Positions 17,396 to 26,601 are shown, numbered from the stretch's first letter. The stretch is 64,000 nucleotides of DNA from Saccharopolyspora erythraea (GCF_018141105.1 NZ_CP054839.1:7319411-7383410); one strand, 5' to 3'. The notes: generated by a model not told the origin, from the sequence alone. A program made the numbers and translations.

Positions 17396-17989
17396 TCAGG
17401 ACGCCATCGCGAGTCCTCCTTCCTGCGACGGGAGCTGGCGGCCAGGCGATTCGGTCCATGCCAGTTCGAGGAGTGCGGCGGCTTGTCGTGTGCCCCGGCG
17501 GTCGCGGCGTCGGGCGAGGCGTTGCTCGACCAGTGCGCGGAAATGCGGTCCGCGCTCGCCGAGACCGGCCAGTGCCTGCTCCAGGCAGGCCAGGGCCATT
17601 CGTTGCGGACCTGTGCAGAGCAGATCCGCGATCGCGACGTCGAGCGCGTGGACGCGCAGGCCGTCCAGCTCCACCACGTCTTCCTCGCGGATCCATGCCT
17701 GGTGGAACGTCAGCCCGGGGACGGAGCGCTTCTCGCGGTAATACGGGATCGTGACATGGATGACCGGTCCGGCCGCCGCCACGCAGCCGTGCATGGCAGC
17801 GGCCGTTGCGCCCGACAGCACACCGGCCGGTCCCGCACGGAGGAGAGCGGCGCGTGCTCGGGTGCGCGGATCGTGCTCGAGTGCGGCTGGCAACACGACA
17901 CCCGGCCACAGCTCGACAAGCCGCCGATCTTCGAGCGCGGCAGCGAGTTCGTCGCCACCGAGCAGCTGCTCAGCCTCCGCACGCAGCAT
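17396..17989 (-). pseudogene. Truncated AbiEi/DUF559-type protein
   Basis: About 197 residues from the ATG at 17989. The frame has the actinobacterial layout of an AbiEi-like module: R..AALLRAGPAGVLSGATAAAMHG, a V-VTIPYYREKRSVPGLTFHQ strand pair, then DGLRVHALDVAIADLL and an AL..LEQAL helix. In full-length relatives a DUF559/Vsr-like nuclease follows an ESPGES motif. Here the frame reads WTESPGRQLPS and ends 12 residues later, exactly where that domain should begin. No ribosome site precedes the ATG. The repeats at 16.2-17.3 kb lie just past the break. I read it as a decayed gene; a functional short form is possible. Confidence 0.5.
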
Positions 17990-18398
17990 CGCGCCACAGG
18001 GCTGGGCAGGAGCACTCTTCGCTGAGCATGACGTTTCGGCAGCCCCCTCAGGACTGGAGTCCGGCCCGGGATTTCGCCCTGGAGATGGTCCGTATTCGGA
18101 GTCCGTCCCGTCGGGTTTGGACGGTGTACCAGTACCGGATGACAGCCGGGAGTCTTTCGGGCTCTCATGGCAATCCGAGAGAGTCACGGGTGCTTTGCTG
18201 CGGGCTACCTGTCCAATCCGGACAGACAGATCGGTGGGCACTGGCTCGACCGGGCGGTGGGCCGACGGACGTGCTGACGGGTCGGCGACGCGGTCGACAG
18301 CGCGGTCCGCGGGGCGGGCGGCGACGCGGTCGACGGCACAGCCAACTGCACGGCCAGCGGCACGGCCGGTCGGACGGTCGGTGAGGGTTTCGGGGTGA
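17990..18398. other. Non-coding stretch upstream of the truncated gene
   Basis: About 400 bp with no supported gene. Minus-strand reading extends the truncated ORF but gives Arg/Pro/Ala-rich low-complexity protein without a start signal. Two copies of GGCGACGCGGTCGAC (around 18284-18298 and 18319-18333) and related GCGGTCGAC fragments are the only structure I see. Confidence 0.4.
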
Positions 18399-18439
18399 GC
18401 GGTGTTCGGGCGCATACATAAAAGAGGCCCGAACACCGC
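18399..18439 (-). terminator. Terminator of the amidohydrolase operon
   Basis: 13-bp perfect arms GCGGTGTTCGGGC and GCCCGAACACCGC (18399-18411, 18427-18439) with a 15-nt loop lie 61 bp beyond the stop at 18501. Confidence 0.7.
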
Positions 18440-18500
18440 CTGTGGATTCACCTCGTTCGGGTGAAGCCGGGCCCGCGGGGGCCAGACGCGGCAGCGTCTG

Positions 18501-19853
18501 TCAGTTCTCCAGAGCGCGCAGGGCCGTTCCCACCATGGCCCGGACTCCGACGAGCAGGGCCCGCTCGTCCAGCTCGAAGGTCGGCTGGTGCAGGTCCTTG
18601 GGCCGCACGACGTTCGAGTGCACGCCGAGCCGGGCGAACGAGCCGGGCACGTGCTCCAGGTACCAGCCGAAGTCCTCACCACCGGAGGACTGCGGGGTCC
18701 CGGTCAGGGCCTGCTCGCCGAGGGCTGCGGTAATGCCCGCGCGCATGATCTCGGTGCTCGCCGCGTCGTTGACGACCGGCGGCACACCGCGGCGGTGGTG
18801 CAGGTCGAACCCGACGCCCAGCGGTGCCAGCAGGCTGTGCACGAGCTCGTGGATCAGCGGTTCCAGCTCCGCCCAGGTGTCCCGGTCGCCGGTGCGCAGC
18901 GTGCCCGTGAGCACGCCGGACTGCGGGATGGCGTTGGCCGCCTCGCCCGCGTGCACCGCGCCCCACGCCAGCACGGTGCCGGTGCGCGGGTCGATCCGGC
19001 GCGACAGCAGGGTCGGCAGGCCGGTGATGACCGTGCCGAGCGCGTGCACCAGGTCGGCGGTCAGGTGCGGGCGGGAAGTGTGCCCGCCCGGCGAGGTCAG
19101 CCGCAGCTCGATGAGATCGCTCGCCGAGGTGATCGGGCCGACCCTGGTGCCGATCTTGCCGACCGGCAGGCGCGGGTCGCAGTGCAGGCCGTAGATGCTG
19201 TCCACGCCTTCCAGGCCGCCCGCGTTGAGCACGTCGAGGGCGCCGCCGGGCATGACCTCCTCCGCGGGCTGGAAGATCAGCCGCACCCGCCCGGGCAGCT
19301 CCGGCGCGTCGGCCAGCGCCGACGCCGCGCCGAGCAGGATCGTGGTGTGCGCATCGTGCCCGCACGCGTGCGCGACACCATCCACTGTGGAGGAATACGG
19401 CAGACCCGTCGCCTCGGTCAGCGGCAGGGCGTCGATGTCGGCGCGAAGCGCGACGGTGCGCGCCGCGGTGTCGGGGCCGATGTCGCAGATGAGCCCGGTG
19501 CCGACGGGCAGCAGCTTGGGGTTGAGGCCGGCTCGGGCGAGCCGGTCGGACAGGAAGGCCGTGGTCCGGTGCTCGGCGCGGGAGAGCTCGGGGTGGGCGT
19601 GGATGTGCCGGCGCCACGCGACCACCCGGTGCGCGTTGTCCTCGATCCAGGCGTCCAGCCAGGTCGGTCCGTGCCCCGCACCGATGTCCTCAACCGCGGA
19701 TTCCACACTGGACCCCACGCTGGACATGGTGCTGCCGATGCCGGTGGTCGGCCCGTCGAGCACCGCGACCCGCTCGGCGGTGTCCCAGCCGTCTCCCGGC
19801 ACCGCGGAACGCCCGTTCGGGAACTGCCCTGGATCCGAATCCACTACCGTCAC
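18501..19853 (-). CDS. M20-family amidohydrolase (AmiA1-like)
   Basis: 450 residues of the M20D amidohydrolase type, which cleave N-acyl amino acids or related amides with a metal centre. Ligand motifs are visible: HPELS near the N-terminus, ADIDALPL, ACGHDAHTTILL, FQPAEE and the C-terminal SGGEDFGWYLE. A lid domain with PGGHTSRPH follows. The GTG at 19853 overlaps the upstream stop by 4 bp (GTGA) with GGGAGG 6 nt away, indicating translational coupling with the paralogue at 19850. The pair corresponds in position to mycobacterial amiA1/amiB1, between the Rv3304 and deoD homologues. The physiological substrate is unknown. Confidence 0.85.
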   Translation of the reverse strand: MTVVDSDPGQFPNGRSAVPGDGWDTAERVAVLDGPTTGIGSTMSSVGSSVESAVEDIGAGHGPTWLDAWIEDNAHRVVAWRRHIHAHPELSRAEHRTTAFLSDRLARAGLNPKLLPVGTGLICDIGPDTAARTVALRADIDALPLTEATGLPYSSTVDGVAHACGHDAHTTILLGAASALADAPELPGRVRLIFQPAEEVMPGGALDVLNAGGLEGVDSIYGLHCDPRLPVGKIGTRVGPITSASDLIELRLTSPGGHTSRPHLTADLVHALGTVITGLPTLLSRRIDPRTGTVLAWGAVHAGEAANAIPQSGVLTGTLRTGDRDTWAELEPLIHELVHSLLAPLGVGFDLHHRRGVPPVVNDAASTEIMRAGITAALGEQALTGTPQSSGGEDFGWYLEHVPGSFARLGVHSNVVRPKDLHQPTFELDERALLVGVRAMVGTALRALEN

Positions 19854-21100
19854 GCCACGCCTCCCGACGCGAAGAACTCTTCTGTTGAAGCACCCGGCCG
19901 TCCCTGCGCCGCGGCCAGCAGCCGGACCCGCTGGTCCGGGTCGGTCGCGGCGGCCACGCCGGTCCACGCCATCGCCACTGCCGCGTCGACCACCGCGCGG
20001 TCCGCCGAGGGCGACGCGCAGGCGGCGGCGAACTCCGCCTGGTGGTTGACCGCCGCACCGCAGTCCACCGAGATCATCGGATGGATCGCGGGCAGCCGCC
20101 TGGTGACGTTGCCCATGTCGGTGCTGCCGATGATGCGGTCGCGCTCCGCGGACCGGTCGAGCGGTTCGCGCCCGAGTTCGGTGATCGCCGCCCGGTACGC
20201 CTCCGACAGCCATTCGTCGGTGTCCAGCTCGGCGTACACCGGCGACACCTGCACGACCTCGACGGCGCACCCGGTCGCGGTCGCGCCCGCCTCGAAGCAG
20301 GCTCGAATGCGGTTCTCCAAGCGCTGCAAGGAGTGCGATTCGGCGGCTCGCAGGTTGTAGACCGCCGCGGTGGCCGCGGGCACGATGTTCGGCGCAGCGC
20401 CACCTGCGGTAACGATACCGTGCACCATCTGCCGGGGCTCGAGGTGCTGGCGCAGCAGGCCGATGGCGACCTGGGCGACGGTGATCGCGTCGGCGGCGTT
20501 GACGCCCAGGTCCGGGGCCGACGCGGCGTGCGCCGCACGTCCCGAGTAGCGGACCTCGAGGTCGGTGATCGCCAGCGAACCCGGTCGGCACACCTCCTCG
20601 GGGCCCGGGTGCACCATCATGGCCAGGGCCACGTCGTCGAACACGCCGCGCTCCAGCATCAGCACCTTGCCGCCGCCGGTCTCCTCGGCCGGGGTGCCGA
20701 TCAGCCGGACGGTGATGCCGAGGTCGTCGGCCACCGCGGCCAGCGCGAGGGCCGCTCCGGCGCCGGCGGCCGCGATGATGTTGTGCCCGCAGGCGTGACC
20801 GACCTCCGGCAGCGCGTCGTACTCGGCGCACACCCCGACGACCAGCTCTCCGCTGCCGTATTCGGCGACGAACGCGGTGTCCAGGCCGGCCACCGGAAGT
20901 CGCAGGTCGAAGCCGTGCGAGCGCATCAGCTCGGCGATCTTGGCGGCGCTGCGGTGCTCGGAGAACGCGAGCTCGGGCTCGGCGTGGATGGAGCGCGAGA
21001 GTTCCGTCAGCTCCTGCTCGGCGCACTGCACGGTGCGTTGGCAGGTGGCGCGCAACGAATCGGTTCGAGCGTCATCTCGGTGGTTGGGACCAGTACTCAT
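19850..21100 (-). CDS. M20-family amidohydrolase (AmiB1/AbgB-like)
   Basis: 416 residues, first gene of the amidohydrolase pair. Motifs: HAEPELAFSE, EYDALPEVGHACGHNIIAAA, GTPAEETGGGK and the late GSTDMGNVT segment typical of AbgB-like enzymes that hydrolyse p-aminobenzoyl-glutamate or other aminoacyl amides. It is more distant from its neighbour than a recent duplication would be. The start was taken at ATG 21100 (AGGA 11 nt upstream), since the extra 59 residues to 21277 cross a strong hairpin. The exact substrate is not determinable. Confidence 0.82.
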   Translation of the reverse strand: MSTGPNHRDDARTDSLRATCQRTVQCAEQELTELSRSIHAEPELAFSEHRSAAKIAELMRSHGFDLRLPVAGLDTAFVAEYGSGELVVGVCAEYDALPEVGHACGHNIIAAAGAGAALALAAVADDLGITVRLIGTPAEETGGGKVLMLERGVFDDVALAMMVHPGPEEVCRPGSLAITDLEVRYSGRAAHAASAPDLGVNAADAITVAQVAIGLLRQHLEPRQMVHGIVTAGGAAPNIVPAATAAVYNLRAAESHSLQRLENRIRACFEAGATATGCAVEVVQVSPVYAELDTDEWLSEAYRAAITELGREPLDRSAERDRIIGSTDMGNVTRRLPAIHPMISVDCGAAVNHQAEFAAACASPSADRAVVDAAVAMAWTGVAAATDPDQRVRLLAAAQGRPGASTEEFFASGGVA

Positions 21101-21235
21101 TTGCGGCCCATCCTGCACGACGAGAACGCTTCGCGCGGGGCCGACCACGTCTTGAGAAGCCCACCGGTACGGGTCTTGCGGCGAGCGGCCGAAAACGATT
21201 CGGCCCGACCTAAGAAAGCATCCGGACGTGAGGGT

Positions 21236-21277
21236 GTGGGTCGGCACCGGTCGGGGGGCTTCCCGGTGCCGACCCAC
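21236..21277. terminator. 15-bp stem-loop in the 21.1-21.46 kb intergenic region
   Basis: Perfect arms 21236-21250 and 21263-21277 begin with GTGGGTCGGCACCGG. It fits as terminator of the minus-strand gene at 21458, 180 bp upstream of it. The rest of this 357-bp gap holds no gene that I can support. Confidence 0.6.
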
Positions 21278-21457
21278 GTCTGTGGGGGCTCATGCCCCAG
21301 CCACTCGCACGTTGTTCGCGGAGCAGGCGGACGGGTTCGCTAGCCGCTCACGCTCGGTTGTGAAAATCCCACAGGTTCGCCGCCAGGTCTAGTCCATGGC
21401 CGGAAATCTTCCGAAAGAATGTCGTGAAAACAGACCGCTCGGACTCTTTTCGCGGTT

Positions 21458-21778
21458 TCACTTCTTCTTCCACTGCACGAAGAACACCGGCTTGCCGCGC
21501 ACTTTCCGGGAGATGAAGACCAGGCCCAGGATGACCGCTCCGGTCACACCGATCGCCAAGCGCTGACGTTCGGGAAGTTGCTGGGGGCCCGGCTGCTGAC
21601 CTGGCTGCTGGCCCTGGCCCGGTTGCTGGCCCGGGCCCGGCGGCGGGGCGGGGGTCTGGGCGAGCACGGCCTGGCCTGCGGAAACGGCGTGGCGCGCGTC
21701 GGCAGCGACCGCCGCGGGAGCCAGGACGAAGAGGCAGCCGATCACGAGGACTGCGAGCGCATGGGCTGTCCGCGACAT
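21458..21778 (-). CDS. Membrane protein with proline/glycine/glutamine-rich linker
   Basis: About 106 residues in four parts: a signal-type hydrophobic segment (residues 5-25), a short Ala-rich spacer, a PGPGQQPGQGQQPGQQPGP linker of about 25 residues, then a C-terminal transmembrane helix (LAIGVTGAVILGLVFIS) followed by a basic tail ending WKKK. The topology places the low-complexity linker outside the cell between two membrane anchors, or exports it if the first segment is cleaved. GGGGAAGGG lies 12 nt before the ATG at 21778. I do not recognise a family. It is monocistronic. Confidence 0.6.
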   Translation of the reverse strand: MSRTAHALAVLVIGCLFVLAPAAVAADARHAVSAGQAVLAQTPAPPPGPGQQPGQGQQPGQQPGPQQLPERQRLAIGVTGAVILGLVFISRKVRGKPVFFVQWKKK

Positions 21779-22125
21779 GATGGCAGCACACCCTTCCCCA
21801 AGCACAGCGTTGCCGGGTCACCCCGACGTGGTCACCCTTACCGGTTCATTTGATCATATGCACCGGCTCCCGTAACTCGATGCGTCCGACTTACCCCGGA
21901 ACGTCGCAGTGGTCGACGGGCAGCCGCTCGTCCGCACGCGCCGCCTGGCACCCCCGCCCGGCCGTCGTGCAGCCCTGACCATGATGGCGTCCGCCGGATG
22001 GGCGGCCGCACAAGGGTCGGGACGAGCCGAACACCGCCAGGCCCCGGCACGGCGTGGCTCACCGACCCCGGCACCGCACACCGACGCGCCGACGAGCCAC
22101 CGGCGCTGCGCGTCTCCGGGTCCGA
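21779..22125. other. Intergenic region without a visible gene
   Basis: 347 bp between the Pro/Gln-rich membrane protein gene and the end of the APH(6)-type kinase gene. The reading frames here are extensions of shadow frames. I see no strong hairpin or promoter. Confidence 0.4.
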
Positions 22126-23055
22126 TCACAGGCCGGCGAGGTCGGCGACGACCCGTGCGCAGTCCATCACCCCGGCGCCGTCCTTCGCCTCGCCGTGCTC
22201 GACGCACCACAGGGCCGTCTCGACCTGACGGGCGACCGACCACGCCTGCAGGCGCCGGACGTCCTCCCCGAGGACGTCGGCCACCAGGGCGAACCGCTCC
22301 TTGAGCGGCACGCCGGGGTCGTCGTGATCGAAGGGGTCGTCGATCTGCTCCAGCAGCGGCCACGGGTCGTAGGCCGGGTCGCCGATCATCGGCTTGGGGT
22401 CGATCGCCAGCCGGCCGCCGTCGCGGTGCGCGGCCAGCAGGTTGCCCGGGTTGAAGTCGCCGTGCACGACGACCTCGCGCTCGGCCGTGCGCGGCAGTTC
22501 GCGCAACAGGTCCGCTCCCAGCGCGACCAGCCCCGGATCGATGCCGGGCCGGTGGCGGCGCATGCGGTCCTCGACCTCGTCGGCCCACTCGGCGGCGACG
22601 TCTGCGACCCGTTCGAACCCCGAGCCCGCAGCCGGCGGGCGCCAGAGGTCGCGCAGGGCGTTGGCGGCGATGGTCAGCAGCTCCTCCGGCGTGCCGTCGT
22701 GCTCGGCCAGCGCGGTGCCGGGCTCGCAGCGCTCCACCAGCAGCGCGGAGAGGTCCGGGGCGTGGTGGATCAGGCGCACCGCACCGACGCCGTCCCACAG
22801 GCGCAGGGCTTCCGCCTCCCCCGCCATCTCGCGGTGCGGCCAGGTGATCTTCAGGACCGCGCGGGCGCCGTCCGGCGGCGACGCGGGAGCGACCCAGGAG
22901 CAGCTCCCGCCGCGGATGGGGTCGCCGAGGTCGACCGACCAGCGGTCGCGCAGCTCCGCGATCATCCCGGGCAATCGTGCCAGCCATTCGCGCTGCGAGT
23001 CGTTGTGCCGCATCTCGGCGAAGATGGGGAGGTCGGGTGGCAGGAGGTCGTCCAC
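22126..23055 (-). CDS. APH(6)/hydroxyurea-type antibiotic phosphotransferase family protein
   Basis: 309 residues. The kinase catalytic core VVVHGDFNPGNLLA and the metal-binding LAIDPKPMIGDPAYDPWPLL are the hallmarks of the aminoglycoside 6-phosphotransferase/hydroxyurea resistance family, preceded by an ATP-site region SCSWVAP and AVLKITWPH. Such proteins can phosphorylate streptomycin; chromosomal homologues in actinomycetes often have unknown small-molecule substrates. The start is GTG 23055, with no ribosome site but CAAGCT 7 nt upstream, so it may be leaderless. No resistance phenotype can be claimed from sequence. Confidence 0.82.
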   Translation of the reverse strand: MDDLLPPDLPIFAEMRHNDSQREWLARLPGMIAELRDRWSVDLGDPIRGGSCSWVAPASPPDGARAVLKITWPHREMAGEAEALRLWDGVGAVRLIHHAPDLSALLVERCEPGTALAEHDGTPEELLTIAANALRDLWRPPAAGSGFERVADVAAEWADEVEDRMRRHRPGIDPGLVALGADLLRELPRTAEREVVVHGDFNPGNLLAAHRDGGRLAIDPKPMIGDPAYDPWPLLEQIDDPFDHDDPGVPLKERFALVADVLGEDVRRLQAWSVARQVETALWCVEHGEAKDGAGVMDCARVVADLAGL

Positions 23056-23183
23056 CGTTGCGAGCTTGCCCGAATCCGCTCATGTGGCGCAGATCCCGAG
23101 GTCAGGACCTCGCCGCCGGGACTTTGTTCTCTTTCGAGTGAACGGCGCGCGGCCATCCTGGTGTTGCACAGCAAGGAGCCCGC

Positions 23184-23486
23184 ATGAACTGGACCGACGA
23201 ACCGCTAGGCGAGATGCTGGCCGTACTCAGGCGGCGCGGCCAGGTGGATCCGATGACGCCGGATCGCGACGGGCAGGTGATCGCCGCGGAGGCCCGCAGC
23301 CGCCGCTGCCGGACCAACCTGGCGCTGCTGCGCGCCCCGCTGGCGGGACTCGACCTCGACACCCGGGACCAGGCGACGCTGACCTGGCTGGCCGACCGCG
23401 ATCCCGACGCGGTCAACGCCATCCGCGCCCTGCTCGAACGCGCCCGCGCCGCCCCGCCGATCACGGACCGGGCGGTGGCCGACTGA
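23184..23486 (+). CDS. 100-residue uncharacterised protein
   Basis: AAGGAG lies 5 nt before the ATG, a strong initiation site. The product is soluble, mostly helical and rich in Arg, Ala, Leu and Asp, with the motif TLTWLADRDPDAVNAI. No signal peptide, Cys cluster or known domain is visible. It converges on mrpG with only 14 bp between the stops. A short hairpin (TGAGCC/GGCTCA, 23484-23503) spans both stops and may end both transcripts. Confidence 0.65.
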   Translation: MNWTDEPLGEMLAVLRRRGQVDPMTPDRDGQVIAAEARSRRCRTNLALLRAPLAGLDLDTRDQATLTWLADRDPDAVNAIRALLERARAAPPITDRAVAD

Positions 23487-23500
23487 GCCGCCCCGGGGGC

Positions 23501-23851
23501 TCACCTCGCGGAGCTGCGCTCGCGGTCGAGCCGTTCGCCGAGCTCGTCGATGACCAGCGTGTCGCGGCGGATGCTGTCGGCCCGGTAGGCGGCGCGTCCG
23601 ACGAGCTGGGCGACGATCGGCGCGGTGAGCATCTGGAACAGTCCCACCAGGGCCAGCGCCAGCGCCTCCGGGAAGCCGAGCTGGAACGCGGCACCGATCA
23701 GCACCAGGATCAGCCCGAGCGTCTGCGGCTTGGTCGCGGCCTGCAGCCGGGCCGCCACGTCGGGGAAGCTCAGCAGGCCGATCGCGCCGAGCAGGCAGGA
23801 CAGCGCGCCGCCGATCATCAGGACGGCCGAGACCACGTCGATCCAGTTCAC
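23501..23851 (-). CDS. mrpG: Mrp Na+/H+ antiporter subunit G
   Basis: 116 residues with three membrane segments, GAIGLLSFPDVAARLQAATKPQTLG and the GLFQMLTAPIVAQLVGRAAYR region typical of MrpG/MnhG, and a charged tail. The GTG at 23851 overlaps the mrpF stop by 4 bp. It is the last gene of the operon. Function follows from the complete set of seven subunits; MrpG alone has no known catalytic role. Confidence 0.9.
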   Translation of the reverse strand: MNWIDVVSAVLMIGGALSCLLGAIGLLSFPDVAARLQAATKPQTLGLILVLIGAAFQLGFPEALALALVGLFQMLTAPIVAQLVGRAAYRADSIRRDTLVIDELGERLDRERSSAR

Positions 23852-24114
23852 CGGTACGGCTCCTTCCGCTCCACCAGCCGCGCCGCGCTCACCGAGCCGA
23901 TGAACGCCAGCAGCGCGAACGCCAGCAGCAGTGCGATGTTCGAGGCGTCCTGCAGGTAGCCCATCCCGACGCAGGCGGACGCGACGATCAGCGTGACGAA
24001 CACGTCGACCGCGACTATCCGGTCCAGCGTGGTCCTGCCCCGCAGCAGCCGGACGATCACCAGCAGCCCGGCGACCGACAACAGTGCGAAGGTGATCGCG
24101 AAAACCACGGACAT
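23848..24114 (-). CDS. mrpF: Mrp antiporter subunit F
   Basis: 88 residues, three hydrophobic helices. The LDRIVAVDVFVTLIVA segment contains the conserved Asp in a membrane helix found in MrpF, thought to help ion transfer in the complex. It is 3 bp downstream of the mrpE stop and overlaps mrpG. Length is normal for the family. Confidence 0.9.
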   Translation of the reverse strand: MSVVFAITFALLSVAGLLVIVRLLRGRTTLDRIVAVDVFVTLIVASACVGMGYLQDASNIALLLAFALLAFIGSVSAARLVERKEPYR

Positions 24115-24117
24115 CGC

Positions 24118-24663
24118 TCAGCCCTCCGCCTTCGGGTGCGCCTCGACCATCGCCACCTCGGCGGGCGAGCCGACGGCCCGCACCACCTTCGCCTCCAGGC
24201 CCAGCACGTCGCGGCGCACCGCCTCGGCGTCGTGCTCGCCCATACCGAGCGCGTAGACGTAGCAGATGCGGTTGGCGCGGTCGATCTGCATGACGAACTT
24301 GCCCGGCGCCAGCGAAACCGCGTTGGCCACCATCGCGGTCAGATGGTCGGAGTCGGTCAGCATCGTCACCGCGACGATGCCTGCCTTGGTGCCGGGCCCG
24401 TAGCGCACGGCCTGCCACGCGACCCTGGCCGTGGAGATCAGCAGGTCCCACGCGAGGTACAGCACCAGCTGCGCCAGCCGGAGCGGCCGGACGACGATGT
24501 TGGTCGTGATCGGCGGCATCGGGAACACCGCCGACACCAGCAGCGCCACGATCACGCCGAAGAACACGGTGCCCGCGTCGAGGGTGCCCCAGAGCATCAC
24601 CCACACCAGCGTCAGCCAGACCAGCAGCGGCACGCGACGCAGCAGGCGCTTGCGCCTACTCAT
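24118..24663 (-). CDS. mrpE: Mrp antiporter subunit E
   Basis: About 181 residues: two N-terminal membrane helices followed by a cytosolic domain with TMLTDSDHLTAMVANAVSLAPGKFV, the conserved MrpE signature for membrane-surface assembly. ATG 24663 has GGGAGG 8 nt upstream inside the mrpD end and overlaps that gene by 8 bp; a GTG three codons earlier lacks correct spacing. Confidence 0.9.
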   Translation of the reverse strand: MSRRKRLLRRVPLLVWLTLVWVMLWGTLDAGTVFFGVIVALLVSAVFPMPPITTNIVVRPLRLAQLVLYLAWDLLISTARVAWQAVRYGPGTKAGIVAVTMLTDSDHLTAMVANAVSLAPGKFVMQIDRANRICYVYALGMGEHDAEAVRRDVLGLEAKVVRAVGSPAEVAMVEAHPKAEG

Positions 24664-26191
24664 GAGCGACACCTCCCAGCACCGCCGTCCGGTACGTCTC
24701 GCCGTGCATGAGGTCGGTCGCGGCGCGTTCGCTGATGGCGGCCAGCGGCCCGGCGAGCACCGCGATCGCCACGCTGGAGGCGACCAGCACGCCGGTCGCG
24801 ACGACCATCGGCGGCGACGAGGTGCCGGTGCCGACGACGAGCTCGTCGGTCGGGTCCGGGTCCGGCTCGGGGGCGCGGACCTGGCCCCAGAAGGCGCGGG
24901 TCCAGACCCTCGCCATGGCGTACAGGGTGAGCAGGCTGGTCAGCACCGCGCCCGCGGTGACGGCGAACGCCGCGGCGGTGCCGGCGCCGACACCGGCCTC
25001 CAGGAGCGCGAGCTTGGCGACGAAGCCGGAGAACGGCGGCACGCCCGCCAGGCTCAGCGCCGGCAGCGCGAACAGCACGGCGACCAGCGGCGCGGCCTTG
25101 GCCAGCCCGCCCATCCGGCTCAGCGCCACCGTGCCGGTGTGCCGCGTGATCAGACCGCTGACCAGGAACAGCGTCGCCTGCACGGTGATGTGGTGCACCA
25201 CGTAGAGGATCACCCCGGTCAGGCCCGCGACGTCGTAGACGCCGAGCCCGAACAGCATGTACCCGATGTGGCTGACCAGCAGGAAGGACAGCATCCGGTT
25301 GAGGTCGTTCTGCGCCAGGGCGCCGAGCGCGCCGACGGTCATGGTGATCAGCGCGATGCCCAGCATCAGCTTCCAGCTCTCGTGGTGGTGGAACACCAGG
25401 GTCTGGGTGCGGATCAGCGCGTAGATGCCGACCTTGGTCAGCAGGCCGGCGAACACGGCCGTGACCGGCGCGGGCGCGGTCGGGTAGCTGTCGGGCAGCC
25501 AGAAGTGCAGCGGCACCATCGCGGCCTTGACGCCGAAGACGATCACCACCAGCAGGCCGAGCGCGACCGTCAGGCCGTCGGGCAGCGCGTCGGCCTTGGC
25601 GCCCAGGTCGGCCAGGTTGATCGTGCCCGTCGAGGCGTAGACGAGCGCGATCATCGTGATGAACAGCAGCGACGAGACCAGGCTGACGATCGTGTAGGTC
25701 ATCCCCGCCCGGATGCGCACGCTCGTCGTGCGCCGGGTGATAAGCACGTACGACGACGACAGCATGATCTCGAACGCGACGAAGAGGTTGAACAGGTCGC
25801 CCGTCAGATACGCCAGCGACACGCCCGCGCACAGCATCAGGTACATCGGGTGGAACGTGGTGCTGGAGCGTTCCCGGCCATAGTCGGCGACGCGCTGCCC
25901 GATCGAGTAGATCAGCACCGCGAAGGTGACCACCGACGACACCAGCAGCAGCAGCGCCGACAACCGGTCGGCGACCAGGCTGATGCCGATCGGGGCGGGC
26001 CAGCCGCCCATCTGCAGCACCAGCGGCCCGTGCGCGTCGGAGATGTGCAGCAGCACGGCGGCGTCGGCGATGATCACGCCGAGCACGACGATGCCGATCA
26101 CCCGCTGGACGTCGGCGAAGCGGCCGAGCGCGAGCGACAGCGCGGCCGCGGCCAGCGGCAGCAGCACGGGCAGAGCCACCAGCACGGTCAC
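24656..26191 (-). CDS. mrpD: Mrp antiporter subunit D (proton-conducting)
   Basis: 511 residues with about 14 membrane helices, homologous to respiratory complex I NuoN/M proteins. Key features: FEIMLSSSYVL (conserved membrane Glu), the Lys in VFGVKAAMVPLHFWLPDSYPTAP, and ALAQNDLNRMLSFLLVSHIGYM. With MrpA it forms the proton/sodium path. It overlaps mrpC by 4 bp upstream and mrpE downstream. Confidence 0.93.
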   Translation of the reverse strand: MTVLVALPVLLPLAAAALSLALGRFADVQRVIGIVVLGVIIADAAVLLHISDAHGPLVLQMGGWPAPIGISLVADRLSALLLLVSSVVTFAVLIYSIGQRVADYGRERSSTTFHPMYLMLCAGVSLAYLTGDLFNLFVAFEIMLSSSYVLITRRTTSVRIRAGMTYTIVSLVSSLLFITMIALVYASTGTINLADLGAKADALPDGLTVALGLLVVIVFGVKAAMVPLHFWLPDSYPTAPAPVTAVFAGLLTKVGIYALIRTQTLVFHHHESWKLMLGIALITMTVGALGALAQNDLNRMLSFLLVSHIGYMLFGLGVYDVAGLTGVILYVVHHITVQATLFLVSGLITRHTGTVALSRMGGLAKAAPLVAVLFALPALSLAGVPPFSGFVAKLALLEAGVGAGTAAAFAVTAGAVLTSLLTLYAMARVWTRAFWGQVRAPEPDPDPTDELVVGTGTSSPPMVVATGVLVASSVAIAVLAGPLAAISERAATDLMHGETYRTAVLGGVAHE

Positions 26192-26601
26192 CTGCTCACC
26201 TCCTCCTCGAACTCCTCCTCGGCCTCGTCGGACTCGGCGAGCCTGCGCTCCAGGCGCATGATCCGGCGGTCCTCGACGTCGTCCTGGACCTCGTCGTGGC
26301 CGAGCAGCATCCAGGACCGGTAGGCGAGCGCGAGCAGGAAGGTGGTCAGCGCGAAGGTGATCACGATCGCGGTCAGGGCCAGCGCCTGCGGCAGCGGGTC
26401 GGCCATCTCCCCGGGGGGCGTGACCAAGAGCATCGGCGCCTTGGCCGGCGGGCCGCCGACCGTCTGCAGCATCAGGTTGGCGCCGTGGCCGAGGATCACG
26501 ATGCCGACCAGGATCCGCATCAGCGAGCGCTGCATGATCAGGTAGAAGCCCACCGAGTACAGCACGGCGAGCACGAAGGCCATCGTCAGGTTGATCGTCA
26601 T
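26188..26601 (-). CDS. mrpC: Mrp antiporter subunit C
   Basis: 137 residues, three helices, a NuoK homologue: LYSVGFYLIMQRSLMRILVGIVILGHGANLML and ALALTAIVITFALTTFLLALAYR are family hallmarks. The C-terminus carries an unusual strongly acidic tail (about 35 residues, many Glu/Asp, ending EEEFEEEVSR) longer than in most MrpC proteins. The ATG at 26601 overlaps the mrpB stop (ATGA). Confidence 0.9.
   Translation of the reverse strand: MTINLTMAFVLAVLYSVGFYLIMQRSLMRILVGIVILGHGANLMLQTVGGPPAKAPMLLVTPPGEMADPLPQALALTAIVITFALTTFLLALAYRSWMLLGHDEVQDDVEDRRIMRLERRLAESDEAEEEFEEEVSR

Noticed and set aside
18501-21026. 841-codon frame spanning both amidohydrolase genes
   Set aside because: The first half reads the paralogue at 19850-21100 in the wrong frame (Arg/Ala-rich); the true start is the coupled GTG at 19853.
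22126-23055. Acquired aminoglycoside resistance gene
   Set aside because: Codon use matches the surroundings and there are no mobile elements beside it; it looks like a chromosomal family member of unknown substrate.
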